Shown: in pieces, positions 25,589 to 33,494 of the stretch | Layout of the letters: each line of letters begins with the position of its first letter | How positions within the stretch are numbered: position 1 is the first letter of the stretch | From: Streptomyces fulvoviolaceus | Lineage (GTDB): Bacteria; Actinomycetota; Actinomycetes; Streptomycetales; Streptomycetaceae | Length of the DNA stretch: 64,000 nt | Assembly (NCBI RefSeq): GCF_000718165.1 | Contig: NZ_JOEY01000044.1 | Span: 22,886-86,885 of the forward strand | Reading direction: 5' to 3' | Position numbers and translations under genes: made by a program | Notes under the pieces: model-generated | Database searches by the model: none | What the model saw: the letters and a program-made list of their open reading frames with translations, nothing else | Told to the model about the DNA's origin: nothing

Positions 25589-26596
25589 ATGTCGAGACCG
25601 TTCCGTACGATGCTTCTCGCCTTCGTCCTGGCCGCCGGGCCGGCGGCCTGCGGCTCCGTCGAGGACGAGGGCACCGACTCCGCGTCGCAGTCGGGGTCCG
25701 CCTCGTCCGCGTTCCCCGTGTCCATCCAGCACAAGTTCGGCACCACCGAGATCAAGGCCGAGCCGCAGCGGGTCGTGGCGCTCGGCAACGGCGGTACGGA
25801 CGACATCGACGCTCTCTACGCCCTGGGCGTCACACCCGTAGCCATAGCCAAGGACTCCTTCAGCTCCGACGGCGTGTATCCGTGGCTCAAGGACAGGATC
25901 GACACCGAGAGGACCAAGCTCCTCGACACCCTGAGCGGCATCGACTACGAGGAGATCGCGGCCCTCCAGCCCGATCTGATCCTGGCCACCTCCGACTTCA
26001 CCCTGGACAAGGACTACGAGAAGCTCTCCGCGGTGGCGCCGACCGTCGGTTTCGCCACGACGTGGGGCGCGCAGACCTGGCAGGAGCACGTGCAGGTGGT
26101 CGGCAAGGCCCTCGGCAAGGAGGACGAGGCCGAGAAGGTCATCGCCGACACCGAGGACGGCATCGCGAAAGTGAAGGCCGAGCACCCGGCTCTGGACGGC
26201 AAGAACTACACCCTGTCCATGGGCAACACCCCGGCCAAGATCTTCACCATCGCCTCCGAGGACGACTTCGCCGCGAAGCTGATGGGCGAACTCGGCATGA
26301 GCCTGGCCCCGACGGTGACCGACATCAAGACGGTCAGTGGCAGTCCCACCGGCGAGCTGTCCTTCGAGCAGCTCGACAGGCTCGACGCCGATCTGGTGAT
26401 CATCGCGTTCACCACGCCGGACCTGAAGAAGGCGTTCGAGTCCAGCGCGCTGGTGAAGAACATGTCGGCGGTGAAGGACGGCAACTACCTGGTGACCGAC
26501 GCGGAGACGGTGAGCCAGCTCAGGAGCCCCTCGGTGCTGGGCATTCCATGGGCGCTCGAGACCCTGGAGCCCGGTTTCGCCAAGCTGGACAAGTAG
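25589..26596 (+). CDS. Iron-siderophore ABC transporter substrate-binding lipoprotein
   Basis: A 335-residue FepB/FhuD-type periplasmic-binding-fold protein. The signal peptide ends in GPAACGSVE, with Cys21 as the likely lipidated residue, although Pro at -3 is unusual for a lipobox. Two TroA-like lobes follow (EIKAEPQRVVALGNGGTDDI, IDYEEIAALQPDLILATSD, YEKLSAVAPTVGF). It would capture ferric siderophores at the membrane surface for the FecCD permeases downstream. Regulation by iron is strongly suggested by the box at 25514. The permease genes are separated from it by 226 bp containing an MFS remnant. Confidence 0.92.
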   Translation: MSRPFRTMLLAFVLAAGPAACGSVEDEGTDSASQSGSASSAFPVSIQHKFGTTEIKAEPQRVVALGNGGTDDIDALYALGVTPVAIAKDSFSSDGVYPWLKDRIDTERTKLLDTLSGIDYEEIAALQPDLILATSDFTLDKDYEKLSAVAPTVGFATTWGAQTWQEHVQVVGKALGKEDEAEKVIADTEDGIAKVKAEHPALDGKNYTLSMGNTPAKIFTIASEDDFAAKLMGELGMSLAPTVTDIKTVSGSPTGELSFEQLDRLDADLVIIAFTTPDLKKAFESSALVKNMSAVKDGNYLVTDAETVSQLRSPSVLGIPWALETLEPGFAKLDK

Positions 26597-26611
26597 GCGT
26601 ACCGGGCTGCG

Positions 26612-26737
26612 TCATTCGGCTGCGGTCGGTTCGGCGACAGGCCCGCGCAAGGTCGCCCTGCGCATCCCGGGCACGGCCACCGCCACCGTCGCCATCCCGA
26701 CCAGGCACACGACTTCTCCCAGGTGCACGCCGGCCCC
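26612..26737 (-). pseudogene. MFS transporter C-terminal remnant
   Basis: On the minus strand, ending at a TGA at 26612-26614, there is a 41-codon frame reading GAGVHLGEVVCLVGMATVAV then AVPGMRRATLRGPVAEPTAAE: one hydrophobic helix and a basic, Ala/Pro-rich tail like the end of a major facilitator transporter. A TGA at 26738-26740 closes the frame upstream and there is no start or further coding sequence. I read it as the leftover tail of an MFS gene, perhaps a siderophore exporter, removed from the iron locus. Confidence 0.45.
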
Positions 26738-26822
26738 TCACTCCAGGCTCGACCCTGATCACACAGCAGGCAAGCTTTCCTAAGAAACAGGCGGGAGTTG
26801 AGGATGTCCGAGGAGCACGGCC

Positions 26823-27875
26823 TTGACGACTGAGGCCGGCGGTACGACCGCCACCACCGGCCGACCAGTGACCCGACGGCGCACGACGACCCGCTTCCTG
26901 GCCGTGGCCGCCGCCCTGCTCCTGCTCATCGCGGCAGCCTTGCTCAGCCTCGCCGTCGGCTCGCGTTCGCTGCCCCTGTCCGTGGTCGTCGACGCGCTGC
27001 TCCACGACGACGGGTCGACGGCGAGTGCCGTGATCTGGGACGTACGGGTGCCCCGCACCCTGGCCGGGATCGCGGCGGGCGCCGCGCTCGGCGTCGCGGG
27101 TGCGCTGATCCAGGCGCTGACGCGCAACCCGCTGGCCGATCCGGGACTGCTCGGCATCAACGCGGGCGCCGCCACCGGAGTGGTGCTGTCCCTCACGGTG
27201 CTGGGCATCACGAGCCTGTGGGCCTCGGTGTGGTTCGCCATGGCGGGCGCGGTGCTGGCGGGACTGCTCGCGTACTCGCTGGCCTCGGGCGGGCGCGGCG
27301 GGGCCACTCCGGAACGGCTCGCGCTCGGCGGGGCGGTGGTCGCCGCCGTGTTCACCGGTGTCGGCCAGACCCTGATGCTGCTCGACGCCCAGGCCCTCGA
27401 CCAGCTCCGCTTCTGGAGCGTGGGCTCGCTGGCCCGGGCGGACGGCGCGACGCTGACGACCGTCACACCGTTCATCGGGGCGGGCCTGCTGCTCGCCCTG
27501 GCGCTGGTCCGGCCGCTGAACGCGCTGGCGCTGGGCGACGACTCCGCCCGCGCCCTGGGCTCCCATGTGCACCGGGCCCGTTTCCTCGGACTGCTGGCGG
27601 TCACCGTGCTGTGCGGGGCGGCGACTTCGGCCGTCGGCCCGCTGGTCTTCGTCGGCCTCGCCGTGCCGCACATGGCCCGCACGGTCGTCGGCGCCGACCA
27701 GCGCTGGACGCTGCCGCTGTCCATGCTGCTGGCACCGGCGCTGCTGCTCTTCGCGGACGTGCTCGGCCGGATCGCCGTACGGCCCGACGAGTTGGACGCG
27801 GGCGTGGTCACCGCGGTGGTCGGCGCTCCGCTGTTCATCGCCCTCGTCCGCCGTCGCAGAGTGGTGGCGGCGTGA
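26823..27875 (+). CDS. FecCD-family siderophore permease, first subunit
   Basis: A 350-residue permease with about nine to ten membrane helices. Family motifs are RVPRTLAGIAAGAALGVAGA, LTRNPLADPGLLGINAGA, GDDSARALGSHV and GPLVFVGLAVPHMAR. It forms half of an inner-membrane channel for ferric siderophores. The start is uncertain: TTG 26823 has GAGGAG 9 bp upstream, while GTG 26868 would begin closer to the first helix. Its TGA overlaps the GTG of the second permease (GTGA), so subunits are coupled. No ATPase gene follows. Confidence 0.92.
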   Translation: MTTEAGGTTATTGRPVTRRRTTTRFLAVAAALLLLIAAALLSLAVGSRSLPLSVVVDALLHDDGSTASAVIWDVRVPRTLAGIAAGAALGVAGALIQALTRNPLADPGLLGINAGAATGVVLSLTVLGITSLWASVWFAMAGAVLAGLLAYSLASGGRGGATPERLALGGAVVAAVFTGVGQTLMLLDAQALDQLRFWSVGSLARADGATLTTVTPFIGAGLLLALALVRPLNALALGDDSARALGSHVHRARFLGLLAVTVLCGAATSAVGPLVFVGLAVPHMARTVVGADQRWTLPLSMLLAPALLLFADVLGRIAVRPDELDAGVVTAVVGAPLFIALVRRRRVVAA

Positions 27876-28936
27876 CCACCGCACAGCCGGAGACAGCGCG
27901 CCCCACACGGGTGGTACGAACCCGCTCACTCCGCATCTCCCTGCGCGTGCACGTCCGGGCGGTCAGCGTCTGCCTGCTCGTGCTGGCGGCCACCGCCGCG
28001 GTGGGCGTACTCGCCCTGGGCACCGGGGAGTACGCCATCTCCCCCGCCGACGTGGTCCGCACCCTGCTGGGCAACGGCAGTCGGCGGACCGACTTCGTCG
28101 TCAACGATCTACGGCTGCCCCGCCTGCTGACCGGCGTCCTGGCCGGAGCGGCGCTGGGACTGAGCGGCGCGCTCTTCCAGAGCCTGACCCGCAATCCGCT
28201 GGGCAGCCCGGACATCGTGGGCTTCACCTACGGCTCGGCCACCGGCGGCCTGCTGGTCGTCCTGGTCGTCGGCGGCACCGGCGGACAGGTGGCGGCCGGG
28301 GCGGTGGCCGGCGGTCTGGCGACAGCTGTGCTGGTCTATCTCCTCGCCTGGCGACGGGGAGTCCACGGCTACCGGCTGGTGCTGGTCGGCATCGGGGTGA
28401 GCGCCCTGCTCCAGGGCGTGAACGCCTACTTGCTCGCCAAGGCCCGCTTCACCCAGGCCGCACAGGCCATGGCCTGGCTCAACGGCAGCCTCAACGGCCG
28501 CAGTTGGGAGGACGTCCGGCCGGCCGCGCTCGGGCTGCTCGTGGTGCTGCCCCTGGCCGGGTTCGCCGCAAGCCGGCTGCGGATCCTGGAAATGGGGGAC
28601 GATCTGGCGGGCGGGCTGGGGGTGCCGGTCCAGCGCACCCGGCTGCTGGTGCTCGTCCTCGCCACAGCGGCCTGCGCGGTGGCCGTCGCCGCGGCGGGCC
28701 CGATCCCGTTCGTCGCCCTCATCGCACCCCAACTGGCCCGCCGCCTCACCCGCGCCCCCGGCCCCAACCTCCCGGCGGCCACCTGCACCGGCGCACTGCT
28801 CGTGGTCACCGCGGACTACGCTGCCCAGCGCATCCACCAGTCGACCCAGCTGCCGGTGGGGGTGGTGACCGCCGTGGTCGGCGGCCTGTATCTGGGGCTT
28901 CTGCTACGGCGGCAACGGCGGGCGGGGCATATCTGA
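27872..28936 (+). CDS. FecCD-family siderophore permease, second subunit
   Basis: A 354-residue permease partner of the preceding gene, with the same motifs: RLPRLLTGVLAGAALGLSGA, LTRNPLGSPDIVGFTYGSA, GDDLAGGLGVPV and GPIPFVALIAPQLAR. It starts at GTG 27872, overlapping the previous stop by 4 bp. Together they would form the heterodimeric channel for a siderophore importer. The operon ends here: the next gene is convergent with a 13-bp gap, so the ATPase (FepC/FagC type) expected in such loci must be encoded elsewhere. Confidence 0.93.
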   Translation: MTTAQPETARPTRVVRTRSLRISLRVHVRAVSVCLLVLAATAAVGVLALGTGEYAISPADVVRTLLGNGSRRTDFVVNDLRLPRLLTGVLAGAALGLSGALFQSLTRNPLGSPDIVGFTYGSATGGLLVVLVVGGTGGQVAAGAVAGGLATAVLVYLLAWRRGVHGYRLVLVGIGVSALLQGVNAYLLAKARFTQAAQAMAWLNGSLNGRSWEDVRPAALGLLVVLPLAGFAASRLRILEMGDDLAGGLGVPVQRTRLLVLVLATAACAVAVAAAGPIPFVALIAPQLARRLTRAPGPNLPAATCTGALLVVTADYAAQRIHQSTQLPVGVVTAVVGGLYLGLLLRRQRRAGHI

Positions 28937-28949
28937 GCCGTCGGGCCGC

Positions 28950-29891
28950 TCAGTGTCCGTGGCCGTCGGCGGACTCCTCGGAGTGGCTTTCCGTGGCCGC
29001 AGGCGCAGGCGTCCCGGCCCGGACCGTGAACGCCGCGGTGTGGACCTTGCCCTCGTGCTTGAAGTCGAGGAAGAGACGGTATGTTCCGCTGCTCGGCGCG
29101 GTGGCCGTGAACGAGATCTCCGGGCCGGGCTCGGTCGTGCCGTCCCCGGGCTCGCCGTTGGGGTGGACGTGGAGGTAGGCGAGGTCGCCGGAGCGCAGGG
29201 CGACCAGGTGGCCGTAGGCACCGAGGTAGGGCTGCAGGTCGGTGACGGGCTTGCCGGCCCGGGAGACCGTCAGTTTCAGTTCGCCCGCGGTGCCCGGGCG
29301 CAGACCGCCGCCCAGCTTGACCTCGTAGCCGCTGATCTCGGCGGTGGCCTTGACTGCCGGCACAGCCTGCGGCTCATAGGCGCCGGAGACCGCCAGGTCC
29401 GCGCCCAGCGTGAGGTTCTCGGCGTTCTTCTTCTCCGGGGTGAAGTCGGCGAAGACGCGGTAGCCGCCCGCGCGGGGCAGCTCGACGGGAATGCTCCAGG
29501 TGCCGTCGGCAGCGCGGGTGGGGTGCAGGTGGCGGTAGGTGTTCAGATCGCGTGAGGCCACGATGAGGTGGAGTTCCTTGTCGTGTTCCCGCCGGTACGC
29601 GGTGACCGCACGGCCGCCCTCGTCCCGGATGGCGAAGCGCAGGTCGGCGGCCTTGCCGACCGCGACGCGCGGGGTCTGCAGGTCGAGGGTGTAGCCGCTC
29701 TCGGAGATCTGCAGTCCGCCCGCCGGAGGCGATTCGTGCGCCGCCTCGCCGCCGCCCTCGCTGTGGGCGTCATGACGTGCGGGTGCCTTGTCCTCGCCGA
29801 CGGGGCCGATGCTCTGGCCCACGCCGTAGGCGGTACCGAATGTCGCGGCCAGCGCGGCGGCGAACGCGGTGATCTTCAGTCCTGCGTGCAT
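28950..29891 (-). CDS. Secreted copper-associated protein, His-rich
   Basis: A 313-residue exported protein. Residues 1-25 form a signal peptide or N-terminal anchor ([20 protein letters not shown]). Histidine clusters sit just after it ([16 protein letters not shown]) and at the extreme C-terminus (ESADGHGH). Between them are two immunoglobulin-like beta-sandwich domains, each ending in a YRHLHP or YLHVHP segment, as in YtkA-like and related copper-handling proteins. Divergent placement opposite copA across three CsoR-like boxes makes a role in extracytoplasmic copper binding very likely; direct function is inferred. Confidence 0.8.
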   Translation of the reverse strand: MHAGLKITAFAAALAATFGTAYGVGQSIGPVGEDKAPARHDAHSEGGGEAAHESPPAGGLQISESGYTLDLQTPRVAVGKAADLRFAIRDEGGRAVTAYRREHDKELHLIVASRDLNTYRHLHPTRAADGTWSIPVELPRAGGYRVFADFTPEKKNAENLTLGADLAVSGAYEPQAVPAVKATAEISGYEVKLGGGLRPGTAGELKLTVSRAGKPVTDLQPYLGAYGHLVALRSGDLAYLHVHPNGEPGDGTTEPGPEISFTATAPSSGTYRLFLDFKHEGKVHTAAFTVRAGTPAPAATESHSEESADGHGH

Positions 29892-29952
29892 GGTCAGCTC
29901 CTGGAGTACAGGGCCTCCGGCACTGCGGTGCGAGGCCTCGATGCATTTCAAA

Positions 29953-29969
29953 ATACCCCTAGGGGGTAT
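29953..29969. promoter_or_regulatory. CsoR-type copper operator 1
   Basis: ATACCCCTAGGGGGTAT is a near-perfect 17-bp palindrome with the A/T-flanked C-tract/G-tract form of CsoR operators. It lies 61 bp upstream of the secreted copper protein start and probably controls that direction. Confidence 0.8.
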
Positions 29970-29999
29970 GAAGTCAATGACTTTCCGAGCTTGTTTCAA

Positions 30000-30016
30000 A
30001 TACCTACCGGGGGTAT
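30000..30016. promoter_or_regulatory. CsoR-type copper operator 2
   Basis: ATACCTACCGGGGGTAT keeps the ATACC and GGGTAT arms of site 1 with the same 17-bp length, 47 bp further right (start to start), in the centre of the divergent gap. Confidence 0.7.
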
Positions 30017-30035
30017 ACAGGAAGACGCGTCCAGG

Positions 30036-30052
30036 ATACCCCCACCCCGTAT
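30036..30052. promoter_or_regulatory. CsoR-type copper operator 3
   Basis: ATACCCCCACCCCGTAT keeps the outer ATAC/GTAT arms at 17-bp spacing but its right half lacks the G-tract, so it is the weakest of the three. It ends 17 bp before the copA start. Confidence 0.55.
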
Positions 30053-30069
30053 CAGCCCGAGGAGCGGCA

Positions 30070-32292
30070 ATGACCACCACCGCGACCGAACTCGTCATCG
30101 GCGGCATGACCTGTGCCTCGTGCGCGGCGCGCGTCGAGAAGAAGCTCAACCGGATGGACGGGGTCACGGCCACCGTCAACTACGCCACCGAGAAGGCCCG
30201 GGTCAGCTACGGCGGTGACGTCTCGCTCCAGGACCTGATAGCGACCGTCGAGAAGACCGGGTACACGGCGCACGAGCCTGCACCGGCCCCACCCGAGCAG
30301 GAGGAACCGGACGAACTACGGCCGCTGCGCGAGCGGTTGGTCACCGCGCTGACGCTGGCCGTCCCGGTCGTCGCGATGGCCATGATTCCCGCCCTGCAGT
30401 TCGAGTACTGGCAGTGGCTGTCGCTGACCCTGGCGGCGCCCGTCGTGACGTACGCCGGATGGCCCTTCCACAAGGCGGCGTTCACCAATGCCCGGCACGG
30501 CGCGGCCACCATGGACACGCTGATCTCGGTCGGGACGACGGCCGCCTTCGGCTGGTCGCTGTGGGCCCTGTTCTTCGGGACCGCGGGCACGCCCGGCATG
30601 AAGCACCCCTTCGAGCTGACGATCGCCCGCGGCGACGGCACCGGGAACCTCTACCTGGAGGCCGCCGCCGGCGTCACCGCCTTCATCCTGGCCGGGCGGT
30701 ACTTCGAGGCCCGCTCCAAGCGCAAGGCGGGTGCGGCACTGAAGGCACTGCTGGAGCTGGGCGCGAAGGATGTCACGCTGCTGCGGTCGAGCGGTGAACA
30801 GACCGTCCCTGTGGAGCAGTTGAAGGTCGGTGACCGCTTCCTCGCACGCCCCGGAGAGAAGATCGCCACCGACGGCACGGTCGTCGAGGGAACCTCCGCC
30901 GTCGACGCCTCGATGCTCACCGGCGAGTCCGTGCCCGTGGAAGTCACCCCGGGCGATCCCGTCACCGGTGCCACGCTCAACGTCGGCGGCCGTCTCGTCG
31001 TCGAGGCCACCCGGATCGGCGCCGACACCCAACTCGCCCGGATGGCCGAGCTGGTGGAGGACGCGCAGAACGGGAAGGCCGCCGCCCAGCGGCTCGCGGA
31101 CCGGATCTCCGGGGTCTTCGTGCCGATCGTGATCGCCCTCGCCCTGGGCACACTCGGCTTCTGGCTCGGCACCGGCGCCGAACTGACCACCGCGTTCACC
31201 GCGGCCGTCGCCGTCCTGATCATCGCCTGCCCGTGCGCCCTGGGCCTGGCCACCCCGACCGCGCTACTGGTCGGCACCGGACGCGGCGCCCAGCTCGGCA
31301 TCCTCATCAAGGGCCCCGAGGTGCTGGAGTCCACGCGCCGCGTCGACACCGTCGTCCTCGACAAGACCGGCACCGTCACCACCGGCCGGATGACCCTGCT
31401 GGCCCTGCACACCGCCGAGGGCGCTGACGAGGCCGAAGTCCTGCGACTGGCAGGAGCGTTGGAGCACGCGTCCGAGCACCCGGTGGCCCGCGCCGTGGCC
31501 GACCACGCCCGGCGGAAGCTGGGTTCTCTGCCCACGCCCGAGGACTTCGCGAACGTGCCCGGTCTCGGCGTGCAGGGCATCGTCGACGGTCACGCGGTCC
31601 TCGTCGGCCGCGAACAGCTCCTCGAGGACTGGGCGTTGGAGCTGCCGGAGGAGCTGCGGCGGGCCGGGGCCGACGCCGAGGCGGCCGGACGTACGGCGAT
31701 CGCGGTGGCCTGGGACGGCGAGGCGCGGGCGGTCCTCGAGATCGCCGACGCGGTGAAGGACACGAGCCGCGAGGCGATCACCCGGCTGCGCGCCCTCGGC
31801 CTCACCCCGATCCTTCTGACGGGCGACAACAAGGCCGTGGCCGAGTCCGTCGCCCGCGAGGTCGGCATCGCCCCCGATGCCGTGATCGCCGAAGTGCTGC
31901 CGCAGGACAAGGTCGACGTCGTCAAGCACCTTCAGGCGGAGGGCCGTTCGGTCGCGATGGTCGGGGACGGCGTGAACGACGCGGCCGCTCTGGCCCAGGC
32001 CGACCTGGGACTGGCCATGGGCACCGGCACGGACGCGGCGATCGAGGCCGGCGACCTGACGCTCGTACGAGGTGATCTGCGCGCGGCGGCGGACGCCATC
32101 CGCCTCGCCCGCCGGACCCTGGGCACCATCCGGTCCAACCTCTTCTGGGCCTTCGCCTACAACGTCGCCGCGCTCCCGCTCGCCGCGGCCGGGCTGCTCA
32201 ACCCGATGCTCGCCGGAGCGGCCATGGCGTTCTCGTCGGTGTTCGTCGTCGGCAACTCGCTGCGGCTGCGCACCTTCCGGGCCGCGGACTGA
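30070..32292 (+). CDS. copA: Copper-exporting P1B-type ATPase
   Basis: A 740-residue heavy-metal ATPase. One N-terminal HMA domain has GGMTCASC (Cys15 and Cys18). Eight membrane helices surround the CPC motif at 387-389 in [13 protein letters not shown], which marks Cu+ specificity. The phosphorylated Asp is in DKTGTVTTG (about residue 431), with TGES in the actuator domain, SEHPVARA in the nucleotide domain and [12 protein letters not shown] in the hinge. It pumps Cu(I) out of the cytoplasm. ATG 30070 follows GAGGAGCGG. Copper induction is suggested by the three CsoR-like boxes; no csoR or copZ gene is adjacent. Confidence 0.95.
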   Translation: MTTTATELVIGGMTCASCAARVEKKLNRMDGVTATVNYATEKARVSYGGDVSLQDLIATVEKTGYTAHEPAPAPPEQEEPDELRPLRERLVTALTLAVPVVAMAMIPALQFEYWQWLSLTLAAPVVTYAGWPFHKAAFTNARHGAATMDTLISVGTTAAFGWSLWALFFGTAGTPGMKHPFELTIARGDGTGNLYLEAAAGVTAFILAGRYFEARSKRKAGAALKALLELGAKDVTLLRSSGEQTVPVEQLKVGDRFLARPGEKIATDGTVVEGTSAVDASMLTGESVPVEVTPGDPVTGATLNVGGRLVVEATRIGADTQLARMAELVEDAQNGKAAAQRLADRISGVFVPIVIALALGTLGFWLGTGAELTTAFTAAVAVLIIACPCALGLATPTALLVGTGRGAQLGILIKGPEVLESTRRVDTVVLDKTGTVTTGRMTLLALHTAEGADEAEVLRLAGALEHASEHPVARAVADHARRKLGSLPTPEDFANVPGLGVQGIVDGHAVLVGREQLLEDWALELPEELRRAGADAEAAGRTAIAVAWDGEARAVLEIADAVKDTSREAITRLRALGLTPILLTGDNKAVAESVAREVGIAPDAVIAEVLPQDKVDVVKHLQAEGRSVAMVGDGVNDAAALAQADLGLAMGTGTDAAIEAGDLTLVRGDLRAAADAIRLARRTLGTIRSNLFWAFAYNVAALPLAAAGLLNPMLAGAAMAFSSVFVVGNSLRLRTFRAAD

Positions 32293-32293
32293 A

Positions 32294-32326
32294 CCGTGGG
32301 GCCGGGAGACACCCCCGGCCCCACGG
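32294..32326. terminator. Strong bidirectional terminator between copA and the phospholipase gene
   Basis: A perfect 13-bp stem, CCGTGGGGCCGGG with CCCGGCCCCACGG, and a 7-base loop starts 2 bp after the copA stop and lies 12 bp from the stop of the convergent phospholipase gene. Confidence 0.85.
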
Positions 32327-32337
32327 CCCCACGATCC

Positions 32338-32790
32338 TCAGCCGAAGGCCTTCACGGCCTGGTAGTAGGTCCAAGCCGTGCTGTTGCAGGCAGTCTTGGT
32401 CGCGCTGGTGTAGTTCGCGCAGACTCGCTTGAGGTCCTCGTAGAAGGCGCTGTCGAGACGTGACTTGTTGGCGCTGAAGGTGCCCGCGGCCTTGTAGTTG
32501 CGGTAGCCGAAATCGTGGCGCGCGCAGGACACCGAGAAGGGGAAGCCGAACGGGTTGTCCGGCGAGGACGAGCAGTAGTCGGTGGACCAGTCGAAGGCGT
32601 ACGCGCTCCAGGTGGCCTGGTTGGCGCGGGCGGCGGCCCACTGGCTGTAGCTGGACGCGCTGGTCTGGGTCCAGTTGGCGAGGACCTGGGGCTTGTCGGC
32701 GGGAGCGGCGTCGGCGGCCGCGGCGGTGCCGACGACCGTGATGAGGGCGAGAGTCGAGGCGCCAAGTGCGGTGGCGAGTCTGCGGTGCAT
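32338..32790 (-). CDS. Secreted prokaryotic phospholipase A2
   Basis: A 150-residue protein close to the Streptomyces violaceoruber phospholipase A2. Residues 1-29 are a signal peptide (ALGASTLALITVVGTAAAAD-type, cleaved near DAAPA). The catalytic His-Asp pair is in CARHDFGYRNY, preceded by the calcium-loop region STDYCSSSPDN, and four cysteines can make two disulphides. It hydrolyses the sn-2 ester of glycerophospholipids outside the cell, needing calcium. It stands alone, convergent with copA. Confidence 0.93.
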   Translation of the reverse strand: MHRRLATALGASTLALITVVGTAAAADAAPADKPQVLANWTQTSASSYSQWAAARANQATWSAYAFDWSTDYCSSSPDNPFGFPFSVSCARHDFGYRNYKAAGTFSANKSRLDSAFYEDLKRVCANYTSATKTACNSTAWTYYQAVKAFG

Positions 32791-32895
32791 TCCACACCTC
32801 CATGAGACTGCGGCCCGCCCGTCGGACCGCAGGTCCATGACAAGATGATTGACACCTCAACTCCCCCTTCACACCCCATGCGCCCTAATGGGCTA

Positions 32896-33443
32896 TTAAC
32901 TCTCGGATATGACAGTCAATCGGACATGAACGGCAGCGAGCGCCAACGGCCCCGGCGCCAGAAAGGCGAGCGGCAGCATCATCCAGGCGCACAGCGCGGC
33001 TGTCGCCACCGCGAGCAGCACCAGTCCGGAACCGCCCACATCCCGTACGGCGTCCCGGCCGGCCGCGCGTACCGCCGCCGGCCAGTCGGTGAGCGACTCG
33101 GGGCGTGCGCAGGCCCTGAGGCCCACGACCGGGGCGGCCGCGCCGATCGCCGCGGCCACCACGGCGAACAACGGAGCTCCCGGCAGCCCCGCCCCGGCCA
33201 GCGCCAGGTCCGCGGCGCACAGCAGCGCACCCGCCAGGGCGACGGCGCCCGCCGCCAGATCACCGGCCCGCAGCCGCCGCCGTAGCACCGCGAAGTACCG
33301 CCCTGCGGTGGCTGGTTGCCCCTCCTCCGCGCCCCGCAGGACCGCGCACGCGGTCGACAGCGCGGCCGGGGACCGTCACCACGGACAGGCACACTACGGC
33401 CGTGGCGAGGCCCACGCTCAGCATGTCGGCGAACAGAGGCATG
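32896..33443 (-). pseudogene. YesL-like (DUF624-type) membrane protein, frameshifted and probably truncated
   Basis: Reading from ATG 33443 gives MPLFADMLSVGLATAVVCLS then VVTVPG, after which the frame degenerates. The neighbouring frame continues sensibly with ALSTACAVLRGAEEGQPATA, GRYFAVLRRRLRAGDL and several hydrophobic helices to the stop at 32896. One extra base around 33361-33368 explains the switch. A further hydrophobic stretch before the ATG (ALVLFFLAF in another frame) suggests the real N-terminus was longer and that the 5' end was lost at the TnpB element boundary near 33490. Restored, the protein would have four or so membrane helices. Family assignment is tentative. Confidence 0.6.
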
Positions 33444-33494
33444 GAAGGCGAGGAAGAACAGCACGAGTGCAGCGGCCGAAGCGCAGAACCGTTC

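Noticed and set aside
26763..26781. A second iron box ahead of the permease genes (GCAGGCAAGCTTTCCTAAG).
   Set aside because: Only about 11 of 19 positions match the consensus unless a one-base gap is allowed, so it is not convincing.
26803..26832. A 9-codon ORF (MSEEHGLDD) overlapping the permease start as a leader peptide.
   Set aside because: Too short to distinguish from chance and no attenuator-like structure is seen.
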